From Agromyces protaetiae (GTDB lineage Bacteria; Actinomycetota; Actinomycetes; Actinomycetales; Microbacteriaceae), in assembly GCF_030866785.1 (NCBI RefSeq), contig NZ_CP133018.1, positions 4,030,001-4,094,000 on the forward strand: a stretch of DNA of 64,000 nt, in the 5' to 3' direction. The translations under genes and the position numbers were made by a program. How positions within the stretch are numbered: the stretch's first letter is position 1; each line of letters begins with the position of its first letter. The notes beneath the pieces are model-generated. The model was not told where the DNA came from, searched no databases, and worked only from the letters and a program-made list of their open reading frames with translations. Positions 43,622-52,567 of the stretch are shown one piece after another.

Positions 43622-44473
43622 ATGATCGTCGACGTCCACAGTCATAATCTCCAGCCGGAGCACTGGGGTGACGAACACCGCAACAACTGGGAACCCGCAT
43701 ACGGCGAGCCCTACCCGCGGATCTCACCGCAGGAGTACGACGCCGCGATGATCGAAGCCGGCGTCGACGTCGCGATCGTCTTCGGCCTCGCGGCATCCCG
43801 CGCCGGCGTGCGCACGCCGAACACGTTCGTCGCGGAGTACTGCGCCCAGGTCACCACGCCGACCGTCGCCTTCACCGCGATGGACCCGCTCGACCCGGAT
43901 TGGCGCGAGCAGCTCGAGGAGGCGATCGCGCTCGGGTTCCGCGGCGTGAAGCTGTACCCGGTACTCGCGCTGTTCGACCCGCTCGCCCCCGAGTTCGACG
44001 AGTTCTACCGCACATGCCTGCGGCACGGTCTCGTCCTGCTCTGGCACATCGGAGCCACGGCGAGCCCGCAGGGCCGACTCTCCCTCAGCACACCGTTCCT
44101 CATCGAAGAGGTCGCCCGCCGGCACCCCGACCTCACCCAGATCATGGCGCACATGGGCCACCCCTGGCAGCGCGACGTGATGGTCGTGCTGCGGAAGCAC
44201 GCCCGGGTCTTCGCCGACGTCTCGGCCTCGTGGGCGCGCCCCATGGACGGCTTCATGGCGCTCGTCGCCGCCCAGGAATGGAAGGTGACCGACAAGCTGC
44301 TCTTCGGCAGCGACTTCCCGCTGTGGCGTCCGGCCGAGGCGATAGCCGGCCTCCGCCGGCTCGCCGCCTTCCGCGCCGGCGACCTGCCGTTCGTCACCGA
44401 GGACACGGTGGAGTCGATCATCCATCGCGACACGCTCAGCCTGCTGGGCATCCCCGACCCGCGCCGCGCCTGA
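43622..44473 (+). CDS. Amidohydrolase (ACMSD-type), paralogue A
   Basis: This 283-residue metal-dependent hydrolase belongs to the amidohydrolase_2 group that includes ACMSD decarboxylase and sugar-lactone hydrolases. The HxH ligands are His6 and His8 (VDVHSHNLQ), followed by GVKLYPVLALFDP, WHIGATASPQG with the third His, HMGHPWQRD with the fourth, and the metal Asp in FGSDFPLWRP. It closely parallels paralogue B at 60618-61451 throughout. It is the first gene after the controlled promoter at 43542 and is followed by the FAH-family and D-aminoacylase-type genes. Substrate is unknown; lactone opening, decarboxylation or C-C cleavage are all possible for this group. Confidence 0.88.
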   Translation: MIVDVHSHNLQPEHWGDEHRNNWEPAYGEPYPRISPQEYDAAMIEAGVDVAIVFGLAASRAGVRTPNTFVAEYCAQVTTPTVAFTAMDPLDPDWREQLEEAIALGFRGVKLYPVLALFDPLAPEFDEFYRTCLRHGLVLLWHIGATASPQGRLSLSTPFLIEEVARRHPDLTQIMAHMGHPWQRDVMVVLRKHARVFADVSASWARPMDGFMALVAAQEWKVTDKLLFGSDFPLWRPAEAIAGLRRLAAFRAGDLPFVTEDTVESIIHRDTLSLLGIPDPRRA

Positions 44474-44510
44474 CCCGGCGCCGCATCGCCCACACCAGCA
44501 CCGACCTGCG

Positions 44511-44540
44511 CCCACCAGCACCCACCAGCACCCACCAGCT
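44511..44540. repeat. Three 10-bp tandem repeats
   Basis: CCCACCAGCA occurs three times head to tail (the last copy ends in CT). A related CACCAGCACC-GACCTGC stands just before and GACCTGCCC just after, so the segment may be a larger duplication. It lies 37 nt after the amidohydrolase stop. Confidence 0.85.
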
Positions 44541-44574
44541 CCCGACCTGCCCGCACCTGACCATGGAGGCTTTC

Positions 44575-45441
44575 ATGCGGTTCCTCAGCTACACCCACCA
44601 CGGCGCCACGAAACACGGCGTGCTCCGCCCCGACGGCGACATCGACGAACTCGGCGACGGCGATCTGCTCGCGCTCATCGAGCGCGGCGGCCTGAACGAC
44701 CCTCCCGCTCCTCGCGGGCGCATCGCCGTCGAGGAGATCGAGATCGTCGCGCCGCTCCGACGCCCGCCGAAGCTGCTCGCGGTGGCCGCGAACTACGCCT
44801 CGCACGTCCTGGCGAGCGGCGGCACCCCGCTCGACCCGCGTGCGGCGACGCCGCGGCTCTTCCTCAAGCCCTCGAGTGCGGTCGCCGGGCCGCAGGACGT
44901 GCTCACACCGCCCTCGATCGCGAGCAACGTCGACTGGGAGGTCGAGCTCGCGGTGGTGATCGGCACCCGGGTGAAGGACATCTCCCCCGAGGACGCCATG
45001 TCTGCGGTGGCCGGCTACATGACCGCGAACGACATCTCCACGCGCGCGTTCGACTTCGGGTTCGCGCGCGACGAGCACAGCGTGGCCCCGTTCTTCGATT
45101 GGCTCGCGGGCAAGTGGTCCGACGGCTACGCCCCGTTCGGGCCGTACCTGGTCAGCGCCGACGAGGTGCCGGACCCGGGCAACCTCGAGCTGCACCTCGA
45201 GGTCAACGGCGAGGTGCGGCAATCGGGTTCGACCTCCGAGCTGCTGTTCGGCATCCCCGAGCTCATCTCGTTCGCGTCCACGCTGATGACGCTCGAACCG
45301 GGCGATGTCATCGAGACCGGCACGACGGCCGGTGCGGGCATCGAGACCGGCCTCCAGCTGGCCGACGGCGACGTCATGGTCGCGCGGGTCGGCGATCTCG
45401 GCGAGATCCGCACCGCGGTGCGGATCCCCGCGGCTCGATGA
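44575..45441 (+). CDS. Fumarylacetoacetate hydrolase-family protein
   Basis: This is a 288-residue FAH-family protein, which hydrolyses or decarboxylates 2,4-diketo or oxaloacetate-like acids using Mg2+. Features are KLLAVAANYASHV at the domain start, the metal Glu residues in WEVELAVVIG, GYMTANDISTRAF, the FGPYLVSADEV strand and DVIETGTTAGAG, the oxyanion end. The ATG at 44575 follows GGAGG by 6 nt; an in-frame ATG 12 nt earlier would contain that site. It overlaps the D-aminoacylase-type gene by 4 nt (ATGA). In sugar-acid routes such enzymes cleave 2,4-diketo-3-deoxy acids, a fair but unproven guess here. Confidence 0.88.
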   Translation: MRFLSYTHHGATKHGVLRPDGDIDELGDGDLLALIERGGLNDPPAPRGRIAVEEIEIVAPLRRPPKLLAVAANYASHVLASGGTPLDPRAATPRLFLKPSSAVAGPQDVLTPPSIASNVDWEVELAVVIGTRVKDISPEDAMSAVAGYMTANDISTRAFDFGFARDEHSVAPFFDWLAGKWSDGYAPFGPYLVSADEVPDPGNLELHLEVNGEVRQSGSTSELLFGIPELISFASTLMTLEPGDVIETGTTAGAGIETGLQLADGDVMVARVGDLGEIRTAVRIPAAR

Positions 45442-46976
45442 GCCGACTCGCGCTTCGCGGCGGATGGATCGTCGACGGCACGGGGGCGCCGGGATACGCC
45501 GGCGACCTCGCGATCGTCGACGGCCGGATCGCCGCGGTCGGCGAGCTCGGCGACTTCCGCGCCGACCGTGAGGTCGACGTCGGCGGCCGAGTGATCGCGC
45601 CGGGGTTCGTCGATCTGCACTCGCACTCCGACCTCAGCATCCTCGGCCACCCCGCCGGCACGAGCAAGGTGCTGCAGGGCGTGACCACCGAGGTGGTCGG
45701 CAACTGCGGCCTGTCGGTCGCCCCCGTCAGCTCGGCCGACGTCGCGGCGGCGCTGCGCCCGCTCATGACGTACGCCGACGATCCGGCCGTCGACTGGTCG
45801 TGGTGCTCGGTGGCGGAGTACGCCGAACGGGTCCGGCAGGCCGACCCGGCGATCGACATCCGGATCCTCGCCGGCCACAACACCATCCGCGGCTCGGTGG
45901 TGGGCCTCGCCGACCGGCCGGCGACGGCCGACGAGATCCGCCGGATGCAGCAGATGCTCGCCGACGCCCTCGGCGACGGCGCGGTGGGGCTCTCGCTGGG
46001 GCTCATGTACCCGCCGAGTGGATATGCCACGGAGGCGGAGCTGATCGCCCTGGGCGAGACGCTCGCCGAGCACGACGCGCTGCTCGCGTCGCACATGGCC
46101 AGCTACGCGGACGGCCTCATCGACGCGGTCGCGTCCATGATCCGGGTCGCGGCGGGTTCCGGATGCCGCGTGCAGATCTCGCACCTCGCGGCGGCGGGCC
46201 GGCAGAACTGGGGCAAGGTCGCCGAGGCGTTGGAGCTCGTCGACGCCGCGCGCGCCGAGGGGCTCGATGTCGCGGTCGACTTCTACCCCTATCTCGCAGG
46301 CAGCACGAACCTCTCGCAGCGGGCGCCGACGTGGGCGCTCGAGGGCGGTCGCGCGGCATTCCTCGCCCGGCTGGCGGACGGGCCGACGCGCGAGCGGATC
46401 CGCGAGCACCTCAGGACGGGCCCGGGCCGATGGGACGAGATCCTCCTCGTCGACGTGCAGACCCGTCCCGAGCTGAACGGGTCGACCGTCGCCGCCCTCG
46501 CGGACGTGGCGTCGGCCGACCCGATCGACGTGGTGCTCGACCTGCTCACCGCGGAGGATCCCACGATCGTGGCGTTCGGGCGGTCCGAGGAGGACCTGCG
46601 GGCCGCCATCGTGCACCCTCATTCGATGCTGGGCTCGGATGGCCTCGCGGTCGAGACCGCCGGGCGGGTCGGCGGCCCGGTGCCGCATCCGCGGTTCTTC
46701 GGCGCGTTCCCGACGCTCTTCGAGCGCTATGTCCGCGAGACGCCGCTGCTCTCGCTGGAGACGGCGGTCCGCAAGTGCACGGCGCTGCCCGCCGAGCGCG
46801 TGCGGCTCCGTGATCGAGGCATCCTCGCACCAGGGCTGCGCGCCGACGTGGTGGTGTTCGACCCGGCGACGATCGCCGGGAACTCGACGTACGAGGACTC
46901 CCGACGTGTGCCCCGGGGCATCCATTCGGTCTACCTCGCGGGGCGCCAGACGGCCGCGGACGGCCGGGTCGTGTGA
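45438..46976 (+). CDS. N-acyl-D-amino-acid deacylase (D-aminoacylase family)
   Basis: This 512-residue zinc amidohydrolase belongs to the D-aminoacylase family, which hydrolyses N-acyl-D-amino acids to a D-amino acid and a carboxylate. It has the metal HxH at His61 and His63 (GFVDLHSHSDL), the family GNCGLSVAP with Cys, ASHMASYADG, VQISHLAAAG and a C-terminal beta extension (GLRADVVVFDPATI). Length and order match the family well; some relatives are dihydroorotase- or creatinine-type enzymes, so acyl group and amino acid are uncertain. The ATGA overlap with the FAH-family gene couples them. The nearby D-serine-dehydratase-like gene would take a D-amino acid product. Confidence 0.87.
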   Translation: MSRLALRGGWIVDGTGAPGYAGDLAIVDGRIAAVGELGDFRADREVDVGGRVIAPGFVDLHSHSDLSILGHPAGTSKVLQGVTTEVVGNCGLSVAPVSSADVAAALRPLMTYADDPAVDWSWCSVAEYAERVRQADPAIDIRILAGHNTIRGSVVGLADRPATADEIRRMQQMLADALGDGAVGLSLGLMYPPSGYATEAELIALGETLAEHDALLASHMASYADGLIDAVASMIRVAAGSGCRVQISHLAAAGRQNWGKVAEALELVDAARAEGLDVAVDFYPYLAGSTNLSQRAPTWALEGGRAAFLARLADGPTRERIREHLRTGPGRWDEILLVDVQTRPELNGSTVAALADVASADPIDVVLDLLTAEDPTIVAFGRSEEDLRAAIVHPHSMLGSDGLAVETAGRVGGPVPHPRFFGAFPTLFERYVRETPLLSLETAVRKCTALPAERVRLRDRGILAPGLRADVVVFDPATIAGNSTYEDSRRVPRGIHSVYLAGRQTAADGRVV

Positions 46977-47011
46977 CCCGACCGTCCGTGGTCGTCCGAG
47001 GCGCCGGCAGG

Positions 47012-47422
47012 TCAGTCGCCGGCGGTCTCGGCGACCCGGTCGCGCGGGATCACGGCGATGCAGTCGATCTCGATCTGGATGAACGAGAAGTGGTTGCCGG
47101 TCGTCGTCCGCGACGGATACGGCGGCGTGAAGGCCTCGGCGTACAGGCGGTTGTAGAGGGGCCGGGACTCCTCGTCGCGGAGGTAGGCGTTCACGCGCAC
47201 CACGTCGTCGAGCGTGCCGCCGGCCGCCGCGAGGATCTCTTCCACATTGCGGATGGTCCGGTGGAACTCGCCTTCGAAGGTGTCCTCGACGATGCCTCGC
47301 CCGGGCTCGGTCGACACCTGCCCCGACACGTAGACGAGGTCGCCGACGCGCACGGCCGAGCTGATGGGGATGCCGGGCGGGTTGGCGGGGTCGGGCTCGA
47401 TGGGCTCGAAGGGACGGGTCAT
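47012..47422 (-). CDS. RidA-family enamine/imine deaminase
   Basis: This is a 136-residue RidA/YjgF-family protein. The family hydrolyses reactive enamines and imines, such as 2-aminoacrylate, released by PLP dehydratases. The sequence shows VRVGDLVYVSGQVSTEPG, LDDVVRVNAYLRDEE and a C-terminal IEIDCIAVIPRD with the Glu of the family. The canonical Arg105 falls in the R of PYPSRTTT, so the catalytic carboxylate-binding residue seems kept. The ATG at 47422 has GAGGAG 8 nt upstream. It is read against its neighbours, and the palindrome at 47445 lies in its promoter and in front of the divergent D-serine-dehydratase-like gene, its likely functional partner. Confidence 0.9.
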   Translation of the reverse strand: MTRPFEPIEPDPANPPGIPISSAVRVGDLVYVSGQVSTEPGRGIVEDTFEGEFHRTIRNVEEILAAAGGTLDDVVRVNAYLRDEESRPLYNRLYAEAFTPPYPSRTTTGNHFSFIQIEIDCIAVIPRDRVAETAGD

Positions 47423-47444
47423 CGCGAAGCTCCTCACGTTGGTA

Positions 47445-47459
47445 TGGAATACTGTTCCA
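47445..47459. promoter_or_regulatory. IclR-type palindrome, site 3 (ridA and divergent gene)
   Basis: TGGAATACTGTTCCA, a perfect match to TGGAA-N5-TTCCA. It lies 23 nt before the ridA start and 74 nt before the divergent PLP-enzyme gene, so one protein could control both directions. On the minus strand CTAACA precedes it, echoing the TTGACA of site 2. Confidence 0.8.
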
Positions 47460-47532
47460 TGTTAGCGCCGACGCGTGTCGGCGCCAGTCCCGGCCGATAG
47501 GTTCGGATGGTTCACCCCGAGGAGGCGGCTCC

Positions 47533-48780
47533 ATGGCAACACCGATCGATCCGATCCTGGACGGTGCCGATCGCGGCTTCCCGCCCGCCTCGGCCGGGAT
47601 CCGGGCCAGCGAGGTCGCGGCACAGGGCTGGCGGCTCCACGAGGACTTCGACACCCCGATCGCGGTGATCGACGCGGAGGCCGGCGGCCACAACGTCCGG
47701 CTCATGGCGGCGTGGTGTGCGACCCGCGACGCGGAGCTCTGGCCGCACGCGAAGACCGTGATGTCGCCCCAGCTCATCCGCCTCCAGCTCGATGCGGGTG
47801 CGCACGGCCTCACGGCCGCGACCGGGCAGCAAGCCGACCTGGTACTGAGCTGGGGCGCGCCAGCCGTGCTCATCGCCAACCAGCTCGTGCAGCCACGGCT
47901 CGCGGCCCGCCTCGCGCGCCGCGTCGCCGACTCGGATCAGCGCGTCATGAGCTACGTCGACTCCGTGGCGAGCATCGAGATCCTCGACGAGGCCGCTCGT
48001 CGGGCCGGCGTGGTGTGGGACGTGCTCGTCGAGCTCGGCTCGCCCGGCGCCCGGACGGGGCTGCGCAGCGCCGACGACTTCGAGTCGCTGCGCCCCGCGC
48101 TCGGCCGCGCCGGGAACCTGCGGCTGGTGGGGGTCGCCGGCTACGAGGGATCCATCTCCTCAGACCGGTCCGATGACGCGCTCGCGCGAGCCGACCGCTT
48201 CCTGCAGGCCCAGGCTGCGCTGCTCGACCTCCTCGCGGATCGCGGCGACTTCGCGACCGAGACGCCCGTGTACTCGGCGGGCGGGAGCATGTTCTTCGAT
48301 CGGGTCGAACTCGCCAGACGAGGCATCCGCACGCCCAACCGGCTCGTGCTGCGCAGCGGGTGCTACCAGCTGCACGACATCGGGCTCTTCGCGCACGCCA
48401 CACCGCTGCCGCCGACCGCCGAGGGCGGCGGCCTGCGCTCGGCGCTGACCGTCTGGGGCACCGTGCACTCGCGTCCCGAGCCGACGCTCGCGTATCTCGA
48501 CATCGGCCGGCGCGATGCCGGCACCGATGCCGGGCTGCCCCAGCCGCTCCGCCGCGTACCACGCGGCGCGACGGTCGAGGAGCCGTTCACGGACGCCGAG
48601 ACGCGCGGGCTCAATGACCAGCACCTGCACCTGTCGATCCCGGCCGACTCCCCCCTCGCCGTCGGCGATCGCGTGGGGTTCGGCATCTCGCACCCCTGCA
48701 CGACCATGGACAAGTGGCGCGCACTGGCCGTCACCGACGCATCCGGCGCCGTGACCGGCGCGGTCACGACCCGCTTCTGA
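47533..48780 (+). CDS. D-serine dehydratase/D-threonine aldolase-like PLP enzyme
   Basis: This 415-residue fold-type III PLP protein has an alanine-racemase-like barrel with the PLP Lys74 in WPHAKT and a C-terminal D-serine-dehydratase-like domain. The zinc ligands of eukaryotic-type D-serine dehydratase are present as His387 and Cys389 in ISHPCTTMDKW. The family includes D-serine dehydratase, D-threonine aldolase and 3-hydroxy-D-aspartate aldolase; the actual reaction is not fixed by these motifs. A dehydratase would release an enamine, which suits the divergent ridA gene. AGGAGGCGG precedes the ATG. Confidence 0.88.
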   Translation: MATPIDPILDGADRGFPPASAGIRASEVAAQGWRLHEDFDTPIAVIDAEAGGHNVRLMAAWCATRDAELWPHAKTVMSPQLIRLQLDAGAHGLTAATGQQADLVLSWGAPAVLIANQLVQPRLAARLARRVADSDQRVMSYVDSVASIEILDEAARRAGVVWDVLVELGSPGARTGLRSADDFESLRPALGRAGNLRLVGVAGYEGSISSDRSDDALARADRFLQAQAALLDLLADRGDFATETPVYSAGGSMFFDRVELARRGIRTPNRLVLRSGCYQLHDIGLFAHATPLPPTAEGGGLRSALTVWGTVHSRPEPTLAYLDIGRRDAGTDAGLPQPLRRVPRGATVEEPFTDAETRGLNDQHLHLSIPADSPLAVGDRVGFGISHPCTTMDKWRALAVTDASGAVTGAVTTRF

Positions 48781-48792
48781 CGCCGGACGCGA

Positions 48793-48828
48793 TCGAGCGG
48801 AGCCGCCCGGGTGGGCGACTCCGCTCGA
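48793..48828. terminator. Bidirectional terminator between convergent genes
   Basis: Arms TCGAGCGGAG and CTCCGCTCGA, extended inward by CGCCC/GGGCG after one mismatch, form a stem with a 4-nt loop. It sits 12 nt after the stop of the rightward PLP-enzyme gene and 12 nt after that of the leftward sialidase-like gene. Confidence 0.75.
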
Positions 48829-48840
48829 CGCGCACGCGGA

Positions 48841-51426
48841 TCAGTAGTCGGCGTCGGTGGTGAAGATGCCGTAGAGCGAGGCGGCCACGACGTCGTATCC
48901 CAGCGTCAGATACTCGCCCGGTGCGATCTCGACGCTCGAGGGGTTGCCCTGGTCGCTGTTGCCGGCGTCGTAGATCGGCGTGGACGTCGCCGCGAGCCCG
49001 TCCCAGCTGCCCGACGGGTCGTCGATCATGATGCCGCTCGTCGGACGGTTCGGGCGCGTGATGTCGCCGTACGTGAGCAGCACCCGGCCGTCGCTCGTGA
49101 GCAGCTGGTGGTGCGACTGCGCCGGGATGTCCGTCGCGACGGCCGTCGTCCAGGTCTGACCGTCGTCGAACGAGCGTGACAGGTAGGCCCGGACGGGCGA
49201 GGACGTCGTGCGGATGAGCGCCACGATCTCACCCGACGGCAGCACCGTCAGGTTCGGCTCCTGATAGGCGATCGTGCCGACCGCGATGGTCGACTCGTTC
49301 GCGGCGTCCCAGGTCAGGCCGCCGTCGGTGCTGCGCACGACGGTCGCCCGCGATCGCGGATCGGTGGGCAGATCGCCGTAGAGCGGGATCAGCAGGTCGC
49401 CGTTCGCGAGCTCGACGATCGGGCCGTGCGTGAACGCGGCTCCGGTCGGCCGCGAGCCGTTGCTCGGGCCGCAGCTGCAGCTCATCTGCGTGTCGACCGC
49501 GGCGGGCGCCGACCAGGTCGCGCCGTGGTCGGTCGACCGGACCGTGAACGGTCCGTGCGCGGCGTGCGACGGCGTCCACTGCGTGACGAAGTAGCTCAGG
49601 ATGACGGTGCCGTCGCTGAGCGCGACGAGCTTCGGGTCGCGCGCGTCGTAGGCGATGTCGACCGCGACCCTCGGCGGCGACCAGGTGTGCCCGCCGTCGC
49701 TGCTCTCGGTGACCTTGATCACGCCGTCCGCCGCACCGTGCTCGGCGGCCTCGTGGTAGGCCACGAGGATGTTCCCGTTCTGCAGGGTCACCGCGTCGGG
49801 GAAGCGGATCTCGTTCGGCGGTGCGGACGTGGCGATGAGCACCTGATCCTCGGGCGTGATGAAGATCTCGCGCGTCGCCGTGACCGGCACGCCGTCGGGT
49901 CCGGTGACGGTCGCGCCGATCGCGGCGCTGCCCGTCGCGCTGTACGTGTGCGACCCGCTGATCGTGACATAGCCTTCCGCGTCGGGAGCCGAGAGGGTGG
50001 CGGCACCGGTGGCGCCCACACCCCAGACCACCTCGGCGGTGTAGTCGGCGGGCGTCAGTCCGGCGGCGGGCTGGAACCGCGCCACGGGCAGGTCGGTCAG
50101 GACCTGGCCGACGGATGCTCCGCCGGGAGCGATCACCTCGACACGCGTCGCCGTCGTGGCCGAGGCCGGAAGGCTCGTGCGGAAGGCGAGGTCGTCGATG
50201 AGCACGTTCGTGCCCACCGGCGCGGTGCCGGACGACCCGATGAGCAGCCCGCCGAGCGACGTCGCCGTCGCCGCACGTACGCTCGTCCGGAGCACGGTGC
50301 CGTCGAACTCGAGCTGGGCGGCCGTCGTGGTGGCCGCGATGCGCACGGTGCCCCAGGCGCTCGTGGGGCGCGCGACCGCGCCGACCTGGTGCCAGGCCGA
50401 CCCGTCGTAGGCGCGCACCGAGATGCCACCGGCGTCGAGCGCCCGGAGGCTGAGCCGCCAGACCCCGTTCGGCGCGGTGCTCGCGCCGCCGAGCACCGCG
50501 ACGACCAGACCCGCGTCGAGCTGCGCGACGGAGTAGCGGAACGAGATCGTCTTCTCGGGCGCCGCGGCGTTGCCGCAGGTCATCCGCGTGTGGACGCTCT
50601 CGCTCTGGTCGTTGAGACGGACGGCGTTCCCGGTCCGGCCGCCGACCGTGGCCGATGTGACCTGGACGTCGCCGACCACGGTGCATCCGGCCGGCTCGGC
50701 GCCCGTCGGCTCGCCCGCGAAGGTGCGCGCGGCGAAGGCCCCGGTGGGCACGGCGCCGTCGACCTCGAGGTCGTCGACGTAGGCGACGACGCCGACCGGC
50801 GCGGTGCCGGAGGACCCGATGGTGACGTCGTCGAGCGACGTCGCCGTCGACGCACGGACGTCGGTGTCGATGACGGCGCCGGCGATCGCGAGCTCGGCGC
50901 GCGAGGTCGTGGCGGTGAGTCGCACGTCGGTCCACGCACCCGCGGTCGCGGCGGCGTTCACGTGGCCGACGGTGTGCCAGGCGGCCCCGTCGTACGCCCG
51001 CACGAGGATCTGCGAGCCGGCCGCCGGGGCGAGGCTGAACCGCCACGCGCCGTTCGCCGACGCGCCGGCGCCGCCCAGGGCGACGAGGAGCGCGACGTCG
51101 TGCTGCTCCAGCGAGAGGCGGAACGCCACCGACTTCTGGGCGGCCGCGGTTCCGTCGCACGTGAAGCGGGTGTGCACCGTCGAGCTCTGGTCGCTGAGCC
51201 GCACGGCGCGGTTGCCCGCCGCGCTGCCGCCGAACTCGGCTGCGGCGACGGTGACGTCGCCGACCGCGGTGCAGGCGGCGGGCGGCGAGCCCAGTGGCTC
51301 ATCATCGAAGCCGCGGGGCCCGGTGTCGGCGGCCGCTGCCGGTGCCGAGCCGAGCGCCGCGGCGCAGAGCGCTGCCGCGAGCACGAGTGCCGCGCCGGCG
51401 CGAGATCGTCGTCGTACAGGTGTCAT
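48841..51426 (-). CDS. Secreted sialidase-superfamily protein with two N-terminal jelly-roll domains
   Basis: This 861-residue exported protein has a signal peptide ending near SAPAAAADT. Two homologous jelly-roll (LamG/concanavalin-like) domains of about 170 residues follow, each opening with EPLGSPPAACTAVGDV or EPTGAEPAGCTVVGDV and containing VHTRFTCDG/VHTRMTCGN. A PKD-like segment precedes the C-terminal six-bladed BNR propeller (about 530-861), which has four clear Asp boxes: SSDGGHTW, STDHGATW, STDGGLTW and SFDDGQTW. The propeller begins ETRFPDAV-like (NEIRFPDAV), as in exo-alpha-sialidases. No sortase signal is present, so it is probably released. It has its own IclR-type site, tying it to the island as the extracellular step. 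Confidence 0.83.
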   Translation of the reverse strand: MTPVRRRSRAGAALVLAAALCAAALGSAPAAAADTGPRGFDDEPLGSPPAACTAVGDVTVAAAEFGGSAAGNRAVRLSDQSSTVHTRFTCDGTAAAQKSVAFRLSLEQHDVALLVALGGAGASANGAWRFSLAPAAGSQILVRAYDGAAWHTVGHVNAAATAGAWTDVRLTATTSRAELAIAGAVIDTDVRASTATSLDDVTIGSSGTAPVGVVAYVDDLEVDGAVPTGAFAARTFAGEPTGAEPAGCTVVGDVQVTSATVGGRTGNAVRLNDQSESVHTRMTCGNAAAPEKTISFRYSVAQLDAGLVVAVLGGASTAPNGVWRLSLRALDAGGISVRAYDGSAWHQVGAVARPTSAWGTVRIAATTTAAQLEFDGTVLRTSVRAATATSLGGLLIGSSGTAPVGTNVLIDDLAFRTSLPASATTATRVEVIAPGGASVGQVLTDLPVARFQPAAGLTPADYTAEVVWGVGATGAATLSAPDAEGYVTISGSHTYSATGSAAIGATVTGPDGVPVTATREIFITPEDQVLIATSAPPNEIRFPDAVTLQNGNILVAYHEAAEHGAADGVIKVTESSDGGHTWSPPRVAVDIAYDARDPKLVALSDGTVILSYFVTQWTPSHAAHGPFTVRSTDHGATWSAPAAVDTQMSCSCGPSNGSRPTGAAFTHGPIVELANGDLLIPLYGDLPTDPRSRATVVRSTDGGLTWDAANESTIAVGTIAYQEPNLTVLPSGEIVALIRTTSSPVRAYLSRSFDDGQTWTTAVATDIPAQSHHQLLTSDGRVLLTYGDITRPNRPTSGIMIDDPSGSWDGLAATSTPIYDAGNSDQGNPSSVEIAPGEYLTLGYDVVAASLYGIFTTDADY

Positions 51427-51456
51427 CGTGAGCCTCCCTGATCGTTGGCGTTAACA

Positions 51457-51471
51457 TGGCACGCTGTTCCA
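51457..51471. promoter_or_regulatory. IclR-type palindrome, site 4 (before the sialidase-like gene)
   Basis: TGGCACGCTGTTCCA, one change from TGGAA-N5-TTCCA. Read on the minus strand, TTGACA (51483-51478) stands just upstream, as at site 2. It lies 30 nt before the sialidase-like start. Confidence 0.72.
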
Positions 51472-51511
51472 TTCCATGTCAACGATCAGTGGTCGCCCGG
51501 CCGGGGATCGG

Positions 51512-52567
51512 TCAGGCACCCGCGAGACGCGGCCTCACTCCGAGCTCGATCGGGACCCCGCCCTCGACGGGATGGTGGCACGCGACGAGGCGATCGCCAC
51601 CCCGGACGGGCCTGAGCTCCGGAACGACGGTGGCGCACAGCTCATCGGCCTTCCAGCACCGCGTGCGGAATCGGCACCCCGACGGCGGTGCGGCCGCAGA
51701 GGGCACATCGCCGTGCAGCACGATGCGCTCGCGCGCCTCGGCCGGGCTCGCGGGCGGTACCGCCGACGCGAGGGCCATCGTGTACGGATGCGCCGGGTCG
51801 TCCAGCACGGTGTCGACCTCGCCGGTCTCGACGACCGTGCCGAGGTACATCACGAGCACCCGGTCGGTCACGTGGCGCACGACATCCAGGTCGTGGGAGA
51901 TGAGTACGTACGCGAGCGACCGCGACTCCCGCAGCTCCATCAGGAGGTTGAGCACCTGCGCCTGCACCGAGACATCCAGCGCCGAGACCGGCTCGTCCAG
52001 GACCAGCAGCTCGGGGTCGAGAGCGAGCGCGCGGGCGATCCCGATGCGTTGCCGCTGCCCGCCGGAAAACTCGTGCGGGTACCGGTTGCCGGCGTCCGCG
52101 GCCAGTCCGACGGCATCCATGAGCGAACGCACCTCGGCCGGGCCGGAGGCCCGATCCCAGCGCCCGAACGCGCGCAACGGCTCGGCGATGACCTCCTGGA
52201 CCGTCATCCGCGGATTGAGCGAGGACTGCGGATCCTGGAACACGAACTGGATCTGCTCGCGCAGCGCGCGCAGCTGCTGCCGCCCGGGGCGCGTGACGTC
52301 CGCGCCGCGGTACGTCAGCCGCCCCGACGTGGGCTCGTTCAGGTGCACGACCGCGCGGCCCGTCGTGCTCTTGCCGCAGCCGGACTCGCCGATGATGCCG
52401 AGCGCTTCGCGCTCGCGCACGTCGAAGCTCACCCCGTCGACGGCACGGATGAGCTGCTTGGGACCGAAGGCCGAGCGCAATGGGAAATGCACCTTGAGGT
52501 CGTCGACGCTCAGCAGCGGCGCGGCCGAAGCCGAGGTCGAAGCCGAGGCGGAAACCGACGCGCTCAT
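51512..52567 (-). CDS. Dipeptide/oligopeptide-type ABC ATP-binding protein (DppF/OppF)
   Basis: This 351-residue ATPase is the second of two in a dipeptide-type importer. After a low-complexity Ser-Ala leader it shows Walker A GESGCGKSTTG, Q-loop FVFQDPQSSLNPR, signature FSGGQRQRIGIARAL, Walker B LLVLDEPVSALD and H-loop VLISHDLDVV, ending in the oligopeptide C-terminal domain with clustered Cys (GCRFRTRCWKADELC). The start overlaps the DppD-type stop by 4 nt. It is the last gene of the operon that begins with the aminotransferase at 60440. Such importers carry peptides but also glycosides and amino-sugar compounds. Confidence 0.92.
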   Translation of the reverse strand: MSASVSASASTSASAAPLLSVDDLKVHFPLRSAFGPKQLIRAVDGVSFDVREREALGIIGESGCGKSTTGRAVVHLNEPTSGRLTYRGADVTRPGRQQLRALREQIQFVFQDPQSSLNPRMTVQEVIAEPLRAFGRWDRASGPAEVRSLMDAVGLAADAGNRYPHEFSGGQRQRIGIARALALDPELLVLDEPVSALDVSVQAQVLNLLMELRESRSLAYVLISHDLDVVRHVTDRVLVMYLGTVVETGEVDTVLDDPAHPYTMALASAVPPASPAEARERIVLHGDVPSAAAPPSGCRFRTRCWKADELCATVVPELRPVRGGDRLVACHHPVEGGVPIELGVRPRLAGA

